In this document: positions 7,193-14,724 of the stretch, one piece after another | How the letters are laid out: each line of letters opens with the position of its first letter | Position numbering within the stretch: position 1 is the stretch's first letter | Source of the DNA: Caldifarciminota bacterium RBG_13_43_14 | Lineage (GTDB): Bacteria; Hydrothermota; Tepidihabitantia; SM23-42 | Reading direction: 5' to 3' | DNA length: 16,544 nucleotides | NCBI GenBank assembly: GCA_001771735.1 | Contig: MEUM01000087.1 | Coordinates: 1 to 16,544, forward strand | Position numbers and translations under genes: made by a program | Notes under the pieces: generated by a model | What the model was told of the DNA's origin: nothing | Seen by the model: the letters and a program-made list of their open reading frames with translations, nothing else | The model's database searches: none

Positions 7193-8104
7193 ATGAAAGT
7201 ACGATTTTTCCTAACCATACTACCGCTGTTCGCTTTACTGGCGGTAAATTGCGGCCAAAATGATGAAGCGGACATTGAATCATTACTTGAATCATCATGG
7301 TTTGTCAGTGACGGCGCTATTCGAACTGCCGATGACTCCACTGACGTACCCCAGGATTATCCGTTCAACGGGCTCTTAGCCGATACAATACCCTATGTTA
7401 GATGGGTACGCTGGATACAAAGGCCGATCACGCGCGAATATGAAATTGTTGTTAATGGCGATAGTGCCGATGTCTTGATCATGGCCAAGCTGACCGGTAC
7501 GCCACCTGGTTATGGGTTATTTGTGAATAATAATCCATTGGAACCTATCTATAATCGAGTTATATCGGATACACTTATCCGTCGGGTCAAATTGTACAAA
7601 GACGGGAATCGCTGGCGTATTGCCAGCCTGACCGCAGCCGATATTCACACGCTCGATACCAATAATCCGGTGACGATCGAAGAAATAAGGGCATCAGTAC
7701 CACAACGCAATTATGAATTCATTATTCGCAGCGCCGATACATATTTTGAGAAAGATGAACTACCGATCTTTTATCCTTCAGATACGATTATTGTCACCGT
7801 GACCTGCAGTGGTCAGAATGATTCCACCTGGGCATTCCTGCACCATGGCACAGGTCACCGACCGGGCTTTGGCATTCACATCCGTCAACCTTTTTATCGC
7901 GAAACCACAACTACTTTCAGCCGCACCTGGGTGATCGCTGAGGATAATATCGTTAATACACCGGCCGTTCGTCATAGCGCGACCGATGTCTTGGGCTGGG
8001 AAACGCTGTTTGGCGATTCAACCGCTACGTACTACTCCCGTGCCTGGTGTTTCCCTTATATTGTAATGGAAGCAAATGAGACATTGCCGGAAGACGAAGA
8101 ATAG
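7193..8104 (+). CDS. Predicted lipoprotein, function unknown
   Basis: This 303-residue protein has an N-terminal signal (KVRFF followed by LTILPLFALLAVNC) ending at Cys20. The lipobox A-V-N-C has Asn at -1, which is looser than the usual Gly/Ala/Ser, so lipidation is likely but not certain. The mature protein is acidic (DEADIESLLESSWF; C-terminal LPEDEE), rich in Thr, Asp and aromatic residues, and looks mostly beta. I recognise no family. A strong AAGGAGGT (7182-7189) precedes the ATG. A TATAAT at 7170-7175 might be a weak extra promoter, but it lacks a partner -35. It is the last gene of the nnr string, 44 nt after tatC, and is followed by a hairpin-rich spacer. Confidence 0.8.
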   Translation: MKVRFFLTILPLFALLAVNCGQNDEADIESLLESSWFVSDGAIRTADDSTDVPQDYPFNGLLADTIPYVRWVRWIQRPITREYEIVVNGDSADVLIMAKLTGTPPGYGLFVNNNPLEPIYNRVISDTLIRRVKLYKDGNRWRIASLTAADIHTLDTNNPVTIEEIRASVPQRNYEFIIRSADTYFEKDELPIFYPSDTIIVTVTCSGQNDSTWAFLHHGTGHRPGFGIHIRQPFYRETTTTFSRTWVIAEDNIVNTPAVRHSATDVLGWETLFGDSTATYYSRAWCFPYIVMEANETLPEDEE

Positions 8105-8144
8105 GTAAAAAACAGTAACACAATTATACTCTCCTCTCCTTATT

Positions 8145-8187
8145 CCTCTCCCCCTCCGCCGAAGGCGGACAGGCAAAGGGGGAGAGG
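8145..8187. repeat. Nested inverted repeat, possible transcription end or REP-like element
   Basis: CCTCTCCCCCT (8145-8155) pairs perfectly with AGGGGGAGAGG (8177-8187), an 11-bp stem. Inside it TCCGCC (8155-8160) pairs with GGCGGA (8164-8169) across a GAA triloop. There is no U-run after the stem on either strand, so it is not a classical intrinsic terminator. It could still mark the end of the lipoprotein transcript. The inner GGCGGACAGGC belongs to the dispersed motif also found near 2849 and 3312. The 177-nt spacer 8105-8281 holds no gene. Confidence 0.7.
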
Positions 8188-8239
8188 ATCAGGATGAGGC
8201 GGGCAAGCATTACCCGATTTCGCGCTACGCTTATTTATC

Positions 8240-8267
8240 TTGACTTTTAAATCCATGGATATATAAT
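8240..8267 (+). promoter_or_regulatory. Strong promoter of tRNA-Ala and the TPR operon
   Basis: The -35 TTGACT (8240-8245), a 16-nt spacer and a perfect -10 TATAAT (8262-8267) form the best promoter in the window. The predicted start is near 8274, eight bases before the mature tRNA 5' end. A GCGCTACGC element (8222-8230) lies just upstream of the -35, as at two other promoters here. Confidence 0.85.
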
Positions 8268-8281
8268 ACGCAGTGAAAAAA

Positions 8282-8354
8282 GGGGCCGTAGCACAGTTGG
8301 GAGAGCGCTTGACTGGCAGTCAAGAGGTCACGGGTTCGAATCCCGTCGGCTCCA
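8282..8354 (+). tRNA. tRNA-Ala (anticodon GGC)
   Basis: The 73-nt gene folds as a full cloverleaf. The acceptor GGGGCCG pairs with CGGCTCC, including the G3:U70 wobble that identifies alanine tRNAs. The D arm is GCAC...GAGC. The anticodon stem CTTGA/TCAAG encloses CTGGCAG with anticodon GGC at 8315-8317. The T arm is ACGGG-TTCGAAT-CCCGT, and the discriminator A is at 8354. The 3' CCA is not encoded, so a CCA-adding enzyme is needed. The next gene starts 27 nt later with no terminator between. Confidence 0.97.
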
Positions 8355-8381
8355 TAAAAAAAATAGCAGATTGGAGGTAAA

Positions 8382-9587
8382 ATGAAAAACCTTACGATAA
8401 ACCTATTGTTTTGCTTAATCATAGGTTTAATTATCGCTGGCTGTACGCCGACCCAGACGACAAAGCCACCGGTCAGCAATGTAACTACTGAAGATACCAA
8501 AAAGGAAGCTGAAAAGTTATATTCGATCGGGTTCGAATACCTGAAGCATCAAAATTATGACGATGCCATAAAAAACTTCAATGAAGCGGTTAAATTATAC
8601 CCTAAATATTTTGCCGTTTATATTGCTTTGGCACAGACCTATCGTGCTAAAAGGGATATTGTTTCAGCCGAATCAGTTTATAATTATGCAAAAAAAATTG
8701 ATCCGCGCGATACCCGGCCTTATGAAGGGTTGGGCGCTATCCATACTGAAATAAAAAACTTTGGCGAGGCAATTTCCGAGTACAGTACCGGGCTTATGAT
8801 CGATTCAACAAATGTCAACTTGCTCAATGGACTGGGTTATATATATACCAAAATGACCGAATTCGATAAAGCCCTTGCCTATTATTATAAAACCTTAAAA
8901 TTTGAACTTGAGAACCTTACCGCGATGTTCGCGATCGCCAATATTTACAAGGATAAGAATGAACCGGAAAAAGCAGTTGAATATTTAAGAGAGATTGTTC
9001 TAAAAAAACCAAAGAATATTGATGTTCGGAAAAAGTTTGGCGAGGTCTTGATCGACCTTAAGAAATACCCGGAAGCCGCCGAGCAATTTAAATTGCTGTT
9101 GGTGGAAGATCCGAACAATTCATATTATCATTTGCAGCTGGGCATGATCTATGTCCGTCAGAAGAAATACAAGGAAGCCAAAGCTGAATATAATATGGCC
9201 AAACAGCTTGATCCAGGCAGTGCTTTACCTCTTTTCTATCTAGCTGATCTTGAGATCTCGCTGGGTAATTACAGTACGGCTGAAACCATGATCAAAGAGG
9301 CACAGACGATAGATCCTAATAATGCCTATAGCTGGTTCCTGCTCGGTGATATCCATGAGCGCCGCGGTTATTCGACCAAGGTAAGCTGGGACAAGAAAAA
9401 AGCCGCCGGCAATTGCGGTACGCTTAACACTGCCATGAGTTATTTGAACACGGCGATCAACTACTATTCAAAAGCGGTCGATGATGACCGTTTTGGATAT
9501 TATGCGCGCAATGAGATCTCCCGCTGCCGGAACTGGATAAAGGGGCTTGAAGAGGATAAATGGTTTTATTGTAAAGGAGGGAAATAA
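8382..9587 (+). CDS. TPR-repeat lipoprotein
   Basis: This 401-residue protein has a textbook lipoprotein signal ending in the lipobox I-A-G-C (Cys21) and a short Thr/Pro-rich linker. It is then built of about eight tandem tetratricopeptide repeats (about residues 42-330). Typical units read YLKHQNYDDAIKNFNEAVKL and YVRQKKYKEAKAEYNMAKQL. TPRs are helical scaffolds for protein-protein contacts, and lipid-anchored TPR proteins often serve envelope complexes such as BAM (BamD), pili or secretion. A C-terminal segment with several aromatic and Cys residues (NCGTL, WFYCKGGK) is not TPR-like. GGAGG (8373-8377) lies 4 nt before the ATG. It is probably co-transcribed with the upstream tRNA and overlaps the next gene by 1 nt (TAATG). 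The exact partner is unknown. Confidence 0.88.
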   Translation: MKNLTINLLFCLIIGLIIAGCTPTQTTKPPVSNVTTEDTKKEAEKLYSIGFEYLKHQNYDDAIKNFNEAVKLYPKYFAVYIALAQTYRAKRDIVSAESVYNYAKKIDPRDTRPYEGLGAIHTEIKNFGEAISEYSTGLMIDSTNVNLLNGLGYIYTKMTEFDKALAYYYKTLKFELENLTAMFAIANIYKDKNEPEKAVEYLREIVLKKPKNIDVRKKFGEVLIDLKKYPEAAEQFKLLLVEDPNNSYYHLQLGMIYVRQKKYKEAKAEYNMAKQLDPGSALPLFYLADLEISLGNYSTAETMIKEAQTIDPNNAYSWFLLGDIHERRGYSTKVSWDKKKAAGNCGTLNTAMSYLNTAINYYSKAVDDDRFGYYARNEISRCRNWIKGLEEDKWFYCKGGK

Positions 9588-9949
9588 TGAATAACCGGGG
9601 AGTTAGTGGTTTTGGTGTAATCATTCTTATAATAATTCTGTTAATAATCGGTTACATTGCCTATCAAATCGGTCGTGTTCATTTTACCTACGGTTCGATC
9701 AGCGGAAAAGTAGAGAACGCAGCCCGGGTCGGCAGTACAATGGACGATCAGCAGATCGTCAACCAGCTGGTGCGAGAAGCCGAGGAAATCCATGTCAAAC
9801 TTTCACCCGACTCGATTTTTATCGATCGTTCACTACCCGATTCCTTTCGCGTTTATGTTACCTACCGTGATTCTTCCGATGTATTTGGTGTCTTCACCTA
9901 TCGTCGTCATTTTATAATTGACAAAGTGGTCGGGATGAAATTGCTTTAA
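9587..9949 (+). CDS. Small single-span membrane protein, pilin- or DUF4845-like
   Basis: This protein has 120 residues. The N-terminus MNNRGVSGFGV leads into one long hydrophobic helix (about residues 9-29, rich in Ile and Leu). A soluble domain of about 90 residues follows, with a helix (SISGKVENAARVG) and beta strands (SFRVYVTYRDS, GVFTYRRHFIID). This layout resembles pilin-like or DUF4845-type proteins with a short charged leader and one membrane helix, but the classical prepilin motif GFTLIE is absent. A very strong AAAGGAGG precedes the ATG, and both ends overlap neighbours by one base (TAATG), so it is translationally coupled to the TPR lipoprotein and the nuclease gene. The TPR partner hints at an envelope assembly. 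The family call is tentative. Confidence 0.65.
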   Translation: MNNRGVSGFGVIILIIILLIIGYIAYQIGRVHFTYGSISGKVENAARVGSTMDDQQIVNQLVREAEEIHVKLSPDSIFIDRSLPDSFRVYVTYRDSSDVFGVFTYRRHFIIDKVVGMKLL

Positions 9950-10455
9950 TGCTTAAAACCCAGGTATTGCTGCTTAATCAAAATTACGAACCCCTGACTG
10001 TTTTAAGAGCGCGCCGGGCATTGACCCTGTTATTACTTGGCAAGGTCGATCTCATTGAACATGAGAACGGCAAATGGATTCACGGCATACGCATAAATTA
10101 TCAACTTCCTTCAGTGATCAGGCTGCGTTACTTCGTACGGATCAGACGCAAAGAGATCTCCTTGACCAAGAAGAACATTATTAAACGCGATAATCATCAA
10201 TGCCAATATTGTGGAAAAAAGACCGGGATGATGACCACTGATCATATCATTCCTAAAGCGCTCGGCGGTGGCGATACCTGGGAAAACCTGGTCTGCGCCT
10301 GCCTCGAATGCAATAACCGGAAAGGAAATCAGGACCTTAAAGTAATCGGGATCAGATTGCGGCGTAACCCGAAAAAACCTAATTACTTCACCTTCGTGCT
10401 CAATGAACTGGAAAGTCCCAGCACCAAGTGGCGCCCGTTTCTGTTCCAATCTTGA
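9949..10455 (+). CDS. HNH endonuclease family protein
   Basis: This 168-residue protein belongs to the common bacterial HNH family that starts with VLLLNQNYEPL and a short helical region (RARRALTLLLLGK). The nuclease core has CQYC (Cys85, Cys88), the DH pair of the metal-binding site (Asp98-His99), IPKALGGGDTWEN ending in Asn113, and CLECNNRKG (Cys118, Cys121, Asn122). The two CxxC pairs would bind a structural zinc, and His99 with the asparagines would form the beta-beta-alpha metal site. Members of this stand-alone family are widespread and mostly of unknown substrate. It is the third gene of the TPR operon, starting on the TAATG overlap. No restriction or intron context is visible, so calling it a homing or restriction enzyme is not justified. 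Confidence 0.92.
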   Translation: MLKTQVLLLNQNYEPLTVLRARRALTLLLLGKVDLIEHENGKWIHGIRINYQLPSVIRLRYFVRIRRKEISLTKKNIIKRDNHQCQYCGKKTGMMTTDHIIPKALGGGDTWENLVCACLECNNRKGNQDLKVIGIRLRRNPKKPNYFTFVLNELESPSTKWRPFLFQS

Positions 10456-10502
10456 CCGCGATCTCAAGAACATAACTGACTTTTTAATCATATCATCGGT
10501 TG

Positions 10503-10508
10503 TATACT
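10503..10508 (+). promoter_or_regulatory. Possible -10 box for the Omp85 gene
   Basis: TATACT lies seven bases before the ATG at 10516, the same spacing as the likely leaderless uvrA and nnr promoters. There is no good -35 at 16-17 nt (TTTTTA at 10481); a CTGACT lies 21 nt away. An ATG-TAA start-stop pair (10511-10516) overlaps the real start codon. Confidence 0.4.
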
Positions 10509-10515
10509 GGATGTA

Positions 10516-11817
10516 ATGAGAAAATATCAATTTTATATCATTTCGGCATTATTGATTGCGGCGATCGCCGGTAACACCGAATCCGTTTTGATCGAAGCCG
10601 AGGGTAACAACTTTTTTTCCGATAATTATCTAAGTGGCTTTTTAAATCGTAAACGCCACCGGGATATTGAATCAGTAATTCAAAAGATCCTATATCTTTA
10701 TAATAATACCGGATACCCGTTCTGCCGCGTTGAACCTGAAGTCGTTCGGGAAACCAGTGAATCAACCAAGATCATTCTTCATATTCATGAGGGCGCTCAT
10801 GTGACAATAACTGATTACCTATATAGCAGCACCGGCCGCACATCGGATCGTATCTTGAAAAAATTTGCCGGCGGTAAAACCAACTCTCCCTTTTCTCTTC
10901 GCATCGTCAATAATATTAAGAACAAATTGCTCCGCACCGGCATCTTTGAAAAAATCGTTGAAAATATCGTTCAACAAGAAGATCGATATTATTTGCGTGT
11001 CGATATTCAAGAAAGAAAAAGTGATTTTATTTCGCTGCTCGGATCTTACGGTGAGGATAATCTGAACATATTTGCGTCGATATTTACCCGCAATCTGCTC
11101 GGCACATTGCGCGGTCTCCAGTTCGATTATGAACAGGAGAAGACCTTTTCTCTGTTTTATCATGATCCGATCTCGATAATTCCGATCACAATCGATGGAA
11201 AATTTTCGCTCCTTACCGAGGATAGCGCAAGATTGACTGAATTCGGAGGCCGGATATTAGTGCCGGTGAATCGATTCATCGATATCGGGATATCATCCGG
11301 CTATGAATCAGCCAGCAATAAGATTGACACAAACGCTAATTATCGCAGTAATTCCGCAGGTTTAACCGCGATCTTGCATTACCAAGATCCCCTTATATCG
11401 CTCGAATCCAATGCAGACTTTGATTACCTTTTCAGAACCATTGATCGCAGGCGCTTCTTGTATAACGGATCGATCGACATTAAACGCCTGCTGATCGCCT
11501 TTCATTATCGTTTCGTGTGGACCGATTCGTTCAACTATTTCGATTATTATCGAATTGGCGGCGCACATAATCTGAGAGGCTATCGCGAAGACGAATTTTT
11601 CGCCCGGAAAGCACGCTGGTTCACGATCGAATATCACCGGCTGCCGGTTTTCCCGATGATCGATATCGGTTATGTTAATGACGATTTTCTCTTTTCTTAT
11701 GGTTTTGGGATAAAAGCCCAAAATCGTCTTGCCGATGCGACCCTGATCGTCGCCTGGCCAAGGGCAAAAAACTGGCGGGAAGGAAAGATCCACCTGCTTT
11801 TGATCACCGGATTCTAA
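10516..11817 (+). CDS. Omp85-family outer membrane protein with two POTRA domains
   Basis: This 433-residue protein has a signal peptide (YIISALLIAAIAG), then two POTRA-like domains at about residues 22-93 and 96-167. The first runs VLIEAEGNNFFS to IILHIHEG; the second runs VTITDYLY to YYLRVDIQER. A beta-barrel follows (about 168-433) that carries the family signature GGAHNLRGY (348-356) and ends in Phe433, the usual BAM recognition signal. Omp85 proteins insert or export proteins across the outer membrane. With only two POTRA domains it is closest in layout to TpsB/FhaC or a TamA-like protein, but it is much shorter than the usual 500-800 residues, so the barrel has very short loops. No secreted TpsA-like partner is seen nearby. 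No ribosome site is visible. The gene lies 60 nt after the HNH gene and 80 nt before the next barrel gene. Confidence 0.88.
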   Translation: MRKYQFYIISALLIAAIAGNTESVLIEAEGNNFFSDNYLSGFLNRKRHRDIESVIQKILYLYNNTGYPFCRVEPEVVRETSESTKIILHIHEGAHVTITDYLYSSTGRTSDRILKKFAGGKTNSPFSLRIVNNIKNKLLRTGIFEKIVENIVQQEDRYYLRVDIQERKSDFISLLGSYGEDNLNIFASIFTRNLLGTLRGLQFDYEQEKTFSLFYHDPISIIPITIDGKFSLLTEDSARLTEFGGRILVPVNRFIDIGISSGYESASNKIDTNANYRSNSAGLTAILHYQDPLISLESNADFDYLFRTIDRRRFLYNGSIDIKRLLIAFHYRFVWTDSFNYFDYYRIGGAHNLRGYREDEFFARKARWFTIEYHRLPVFPMIDIGYVNDDFLFSYGFGIKAQNRLADATLIVAWPRAKNWREGKIHLLLITGF

Positions 11818-11842
11818 CTGGGACGTTTTCATTTTTTCTCTC

Positions 11843-11870
11843 TTGCTAAGCCGTCAAGATTTTGTATAAT
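11843..11870 (+). promoter_or_regulatory. Promoter for the Wzi-like barrel gene
   Basis: A perfect -10 TATAAT (11865-11870) is preceded after 16 nt by a partial -35 TTGCTA (11843-11848). The predicted start near 11877 leaves a leader of about 20 nt without a Shine-Dalgarno sequence. A second -10-like GATAAT (11884-11889) lies 8 nt before the ATG and could give a nearly leaderless transcript instead. Confidence 0.55.
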
Positions 11871-11897
11871 TACGATATCTATTGATAATAAAATAAA

Positions 11898-13250
11898 ATG
11901 CTGATAATATTTTTATTGAATTTCACCGTTCCGATCGATTTTCCGATCAGCGAACATTTCGAATACTTGCAGGTTCGCGGATTTACTGAACAGAATTTTA
12001 TCCAGCCGAACAGTATTCATTTTATTAATGATCAGATCAATGGTTTATTGATCAGTGACTGGATGTGGAAACCGGCTGACCGCCAGATCATTGGTTATTT
12101 TACCAAACTGATCACCAAGCCCGAAAGTTTTTCATATCTGCTTGGGATGAACGCTCATTACTCAATGGATGATCTGTATGGAGCCATGATCGATATACGT
12201 ACCAGCGGTAGACTGGCCAATAACGTCGGCTTCAGCCAGGCGCTCCGGATCAGCCGGACCAATGTCGTCGACCGCACTGGACCATACCCATGGAAGGATC
12301 TCCAGGCCTATATAAGCGAAGGTACGATCATCGTTGATCCCGGTCCGGTCAGCTGGGAGATCGGTCGCCGCAATTTGAATTTATCCTGGTTCGATAATAC
12401 CAGTCTGATACTTTCTCCAGCCAGTGAAGGTTATGATGGAATCCTAATGACAATAAACGGTTCCTTCTATGAATTCCACAGTTTTTTCAGCATGCTCGAT
12501 GCAAGTGACAATAGATTTATCACCCTTCACCGTCTTGCTTTAAGAATCACGAATAGTATCAATATTGGATTCAGCGAAGCCTTGCTTTTCAGCGGTAATT
12601 TTGAACCATTATACATGAATCCTTTCGTACCTTATTACCTTGCTCAATGGGGTATGAGAAGGGACGATAATATGATGTGGATGCTCGATGCCCGGGTCCG
12701 CATTTTAAGATCCTATTTATCCGGAGAGTTCCTGATCGATGACTATATGTACGAATCCGACCCATACCCGGATAAACTTGCTTACCGCTTGCAGATAAAA
12801 TCATTCCCGGTTTATCCGGTCATGGTCAAAGCAGCGTACACAATGGTCGACAAGTGGGTTTATACTCAGCGCTACCCGCAGAATGTTTATGAAAATAGCG
12901 GCTTACCGCTTGGGTTTCCCCTAGGTAATGATGTTGATCAGGTCTCGATCACAATAAAATATTTTACCGACCGTAATATTCATCCTTCATTGAACGTTGA
13001 TCTGGTGCGTAAAGGCGAAGGTTCGATCTATTTACCATTTGAAGAAGAAGGGGGCAACTGGCAACCGCCGTTCCCTTCAGGAGTCGTCGAACAGCAGTTG
13101 AAATTATTTGCCGGTATTGACATTGTTCTGTTAAGAGCTTTTTGTCTGCAGTCCAAAATCGGCTATCAGTGGATAAAAAATACCGATCATCAAACCGGCA
13201 ACAATTCAGGAGATGTTCTTTTTAACGCAAAGATCTGGGCTTTTCTATAA
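11898..13250 (+). CDS. Outer-membrane beta-barrel protein, Wzi-like (capsule assembly family?)
   Basis: This 450-residue protein has a very short N-terminal hydrophobic signal (LIIFLLNFTVP) without basic residues. An in-frame TAA nine bases upstream of the ATG makes this start secure. The mature N-terminus (ISEHFEYLQVRGF) and the later pattern resemble the Wzi-like capsule-assembly barrel family: GPVSWEIGRRNL, SLILSPASEGYDG, INIGFSEALLFSG, NPFVPYYLAQWG. So does the alternation of polar and aromatic residues through the body. Wzi proteins are outer-membrane lectins that anchor surface polysaccharide. No polysaccharide synthesis genes are in the window, so that role is not supported by context. 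It ends AFL rather than with a terminal Phe. It converges on purH with only 18 nt between the two stop codons. The barrel call is fairly sure, the family less so. Confidence 0.65.
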   Translation: MLIIFLLNFTVPIDFPISEHFEYLQVRGFTEQNFIQPNSIHFINDQINGLLISDWMWKPADRQIIGYFTKLITKPESFSYLLGMNAHYSMDDLYGAMIDIRTSGRLANNVGFSQALRISRTNVVDRTGPYPWKDLQAYISEGTIIVDPGPVSWEIGRRNLNLSWFDNTSLILSPASEGYDGILMTINGSFYEFHSFFSMLDASDNRFITLHRLALRITNSINIGFSEALLFSGNFEPLYMNPFVPYYLAQWGMRRDDNMMWMLDARVRILRSYLSGEFLIDDYMYESDPYPDKLAYRLQIKSFPVYPVMVKAAYTMVDKWVYTQRYPQNVYENSGLPLGFPLGNDVDQVSITIKYFTDRNIHPSLNVDLVRKGEGSIYLPFEEEGGNWQPPFPSGVVEQQLKLFAGIDIVLLRAFCLQSKIGYQWIKNTDHQTGNNSGDVLFNAKIWAFL

Positions 13251-13268
13251 CACTTACCAGAATCAGAA

Positions 13269-14723
13269 TTAATGCCGGAAGTGTCTCATACCGGTAAAAA
13301 CCATCGCGATATCATGTTCATTGCAGGCATCGATCGATTCCTGATCACGTTTTGAACCACCGGGTTGAATAACCGCTTTGACACCGGCTTTTGCCGCAGT
13401 ATCGATACCATCGCGAAAAGGAAAGAAAGCATCCGATGCCATTACTATATTTCCCTGATTGGCGGCGGTCTGAGCCGCGATCTCAACTGCACCAACCCGC
13501 GATGTTTGACCGGCACCGATGCCGACCGTTCTTCCTTTCACCGCAAAAACAATGCTGTTCGATTTTGTCCATTTAACGACCTTCCAGGCAAATTTCAATG
13601 CCTGGGTCTCATCATCGGTCGGAGCGCGTTTAGTGACATACTGCCAATCACCCGGTCTTCCGGTATCCTTGTCTTGGACCAGTATCCCCCCGAACACCGA
13701 ACGTTGATTTGTTCCTTCCAGAAGATCGGGTGCGATCTCAACCAATCTCAGATTTTTCTTGGCCTGTAATATTTCAATCGCCCGGTCATCAAATCCCGGA
13801 GCAATGATTACTTCGAAAAAGTATTTGATGATCAATTCGGCGGTTGCCGGTTCAACCGATCGGTTCAAACCTACGATTCCGCCGAAAGCCGAAACCGAAT
13901 CGGCGGTATAGGCCCGTTCAAATGCTTCGGCTTGATTGCTGCCCAGGGCAACACCGCAGGGGGTTTGATGTTTAATGATCGCGCCGGCTATATCATCTTT
14001 GAATTCTGAAGCGGCACTGATCGCGACTTCGGCGTCGAGCAGATTATTATATGAGATCTGCTTGCCGCCGTGGATCTTAAAACCGCCCTGTTGAATCGGA
14101 TTCAGGAAAAAGGCTGCTTTTTGATGCGGGTTTTCGCCATAACGCATTGGGATGAAGAGTTTTGCCGCGTTGGAGATAAAAATGCGATCCGAGAATTCTC
14201 CGGCGAAGTAAGAGGCGATTATTGTATCATACCAGGCGATATAATCAAATGCCATTCGGACCAGATTCAAGCGATATTCTTCATTGAACTTATCCTCTTT
14301 CAATGCCCTAACAATATCTGCGTACTGATTAGGGTCATATACTACGCCTACTTTTTTGAAATTTTTAGCACCCGCCCGGATCAATGTGACACCGCCGATA
14401 TCGACGAACTCGATCATCTCATCAATCGATTTTCCCTGCTGGTCGAAAAACGGATACAGATTGCAGATCACGAGTCCGATCTCGCCGGTTTCCAGGATCT
14501 CGCGGGCAATACGCTGGCTCAGGGTTTTAACCCGTTCACTTTCACTGCCGCCGGTATAATCACTGATCTTAACCGCTTTGATGCCATTGTCTTCTAAAAG
14601 TTTATGAGTACCGCCGGTCGCGATCATTTCAAAACCCAATCGGTCAAGCTCCCGGCATAATTCAACGATACCATTCTTATCCGCGACCGATATAATTGCT
14701 TTTTTATTTATCTTATCGCTCAT
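13269..14723 (-). CDS. purH: PurH, AICAR transformylase / IMP cyclohydrolase
   Basis: This cytoplasmic enzyme performs the last two steps of de novo purine synthesis: formylation of AICAR with 10-formyl-THF, then ring closure to IMP. I chose the ATG at 14723 (484 residues) because GGAG lies 6 nt upstream. An ATG at 14735 would overlap apgM and lacks such a site. The N-terminal cyclohydrolase has IATGGTHKLL, VKTL (Lys66, Thr67), CNLYPF (Asn88, Tyr90), VDIGG (Asp108) and AGAKN (Lys120). The C-terminal transformylase has RYGENPHQ, the catalytic pair in IIKHQTPCG (Lys251-His252), SDAFFPFRDG, QPGGSKRD and the end MRHFRH. The protein is shorter than E. coli PurH (529), partly because the usual LHPKxHGGILARRD loop after VKTL is replaced by a stretch about 15 residues shorter. 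It is coupled to apgM (TAA, one base, ATG). Confidence 0.96.
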   Translation of the reverse strand: MSDKINKKAIISVADKNGIVELCRELDRLGFEMIATGGTHKLLEDNGIKAVKISDYTGGSESERVKTLSQRIAREILETGEIGLVICNLYPFFDQQGKSIDEMIEFVDIGGVTLIRAGAKNFKKVGVVYDPNQYADIVRALKEDKFNEEYRLNLVRMAFDYIAWYDTIIASYFAGEFSDRIFISNAAKLFIPMRYGENPHQKAAFFLNPIQQGGFKIHGGKQISYNNLLDAEVAISAASEFKDDIAGAIIKHQTPCGVALGSNQAEAFERAYTADSVSAFGGIVGLNRSVEPATAELIIKYFFEVIIAPGFDDRAIEILQAKKNLRLVEIAPDLLEGTNQRSVFGGILVQDKDTGRPGDWQYVTKRAPTDDETQALKFAWKVVKWTKSNSIVFAVKGRTVGIGAGQTSRVGAVEIAAQTAANQGNIVMASDAFFPFRDGIDTAAKAGVKAVIQPGGSKRDQESIDACNEHDIAMVFTGMRHFRH

Positions 14724-14724
14724 T

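Noticed and set aside
8231..8500. Minus-strand reading frame with GADGIRTRDLLTASQALSQL
   Set aside because: This is the well-known spurious protein produced by translating the antisense of a tRNA gene. It overlaps the tRNA-Ala and the start of the TPR gene.
11826..11842. Intrinsic terminator after the Omp85 gene
   Set aside because: There is a T-rich run (CATTTTTTCTC) but no stable G+C stem directly before it.
13365..14597. Several plus-strand open frames opposite purH, up to 175 residues
   Set aside because: They lie entirely within purH on the opposite strand, lack ribosome sites and domain signals, and are shadows of its codon use.
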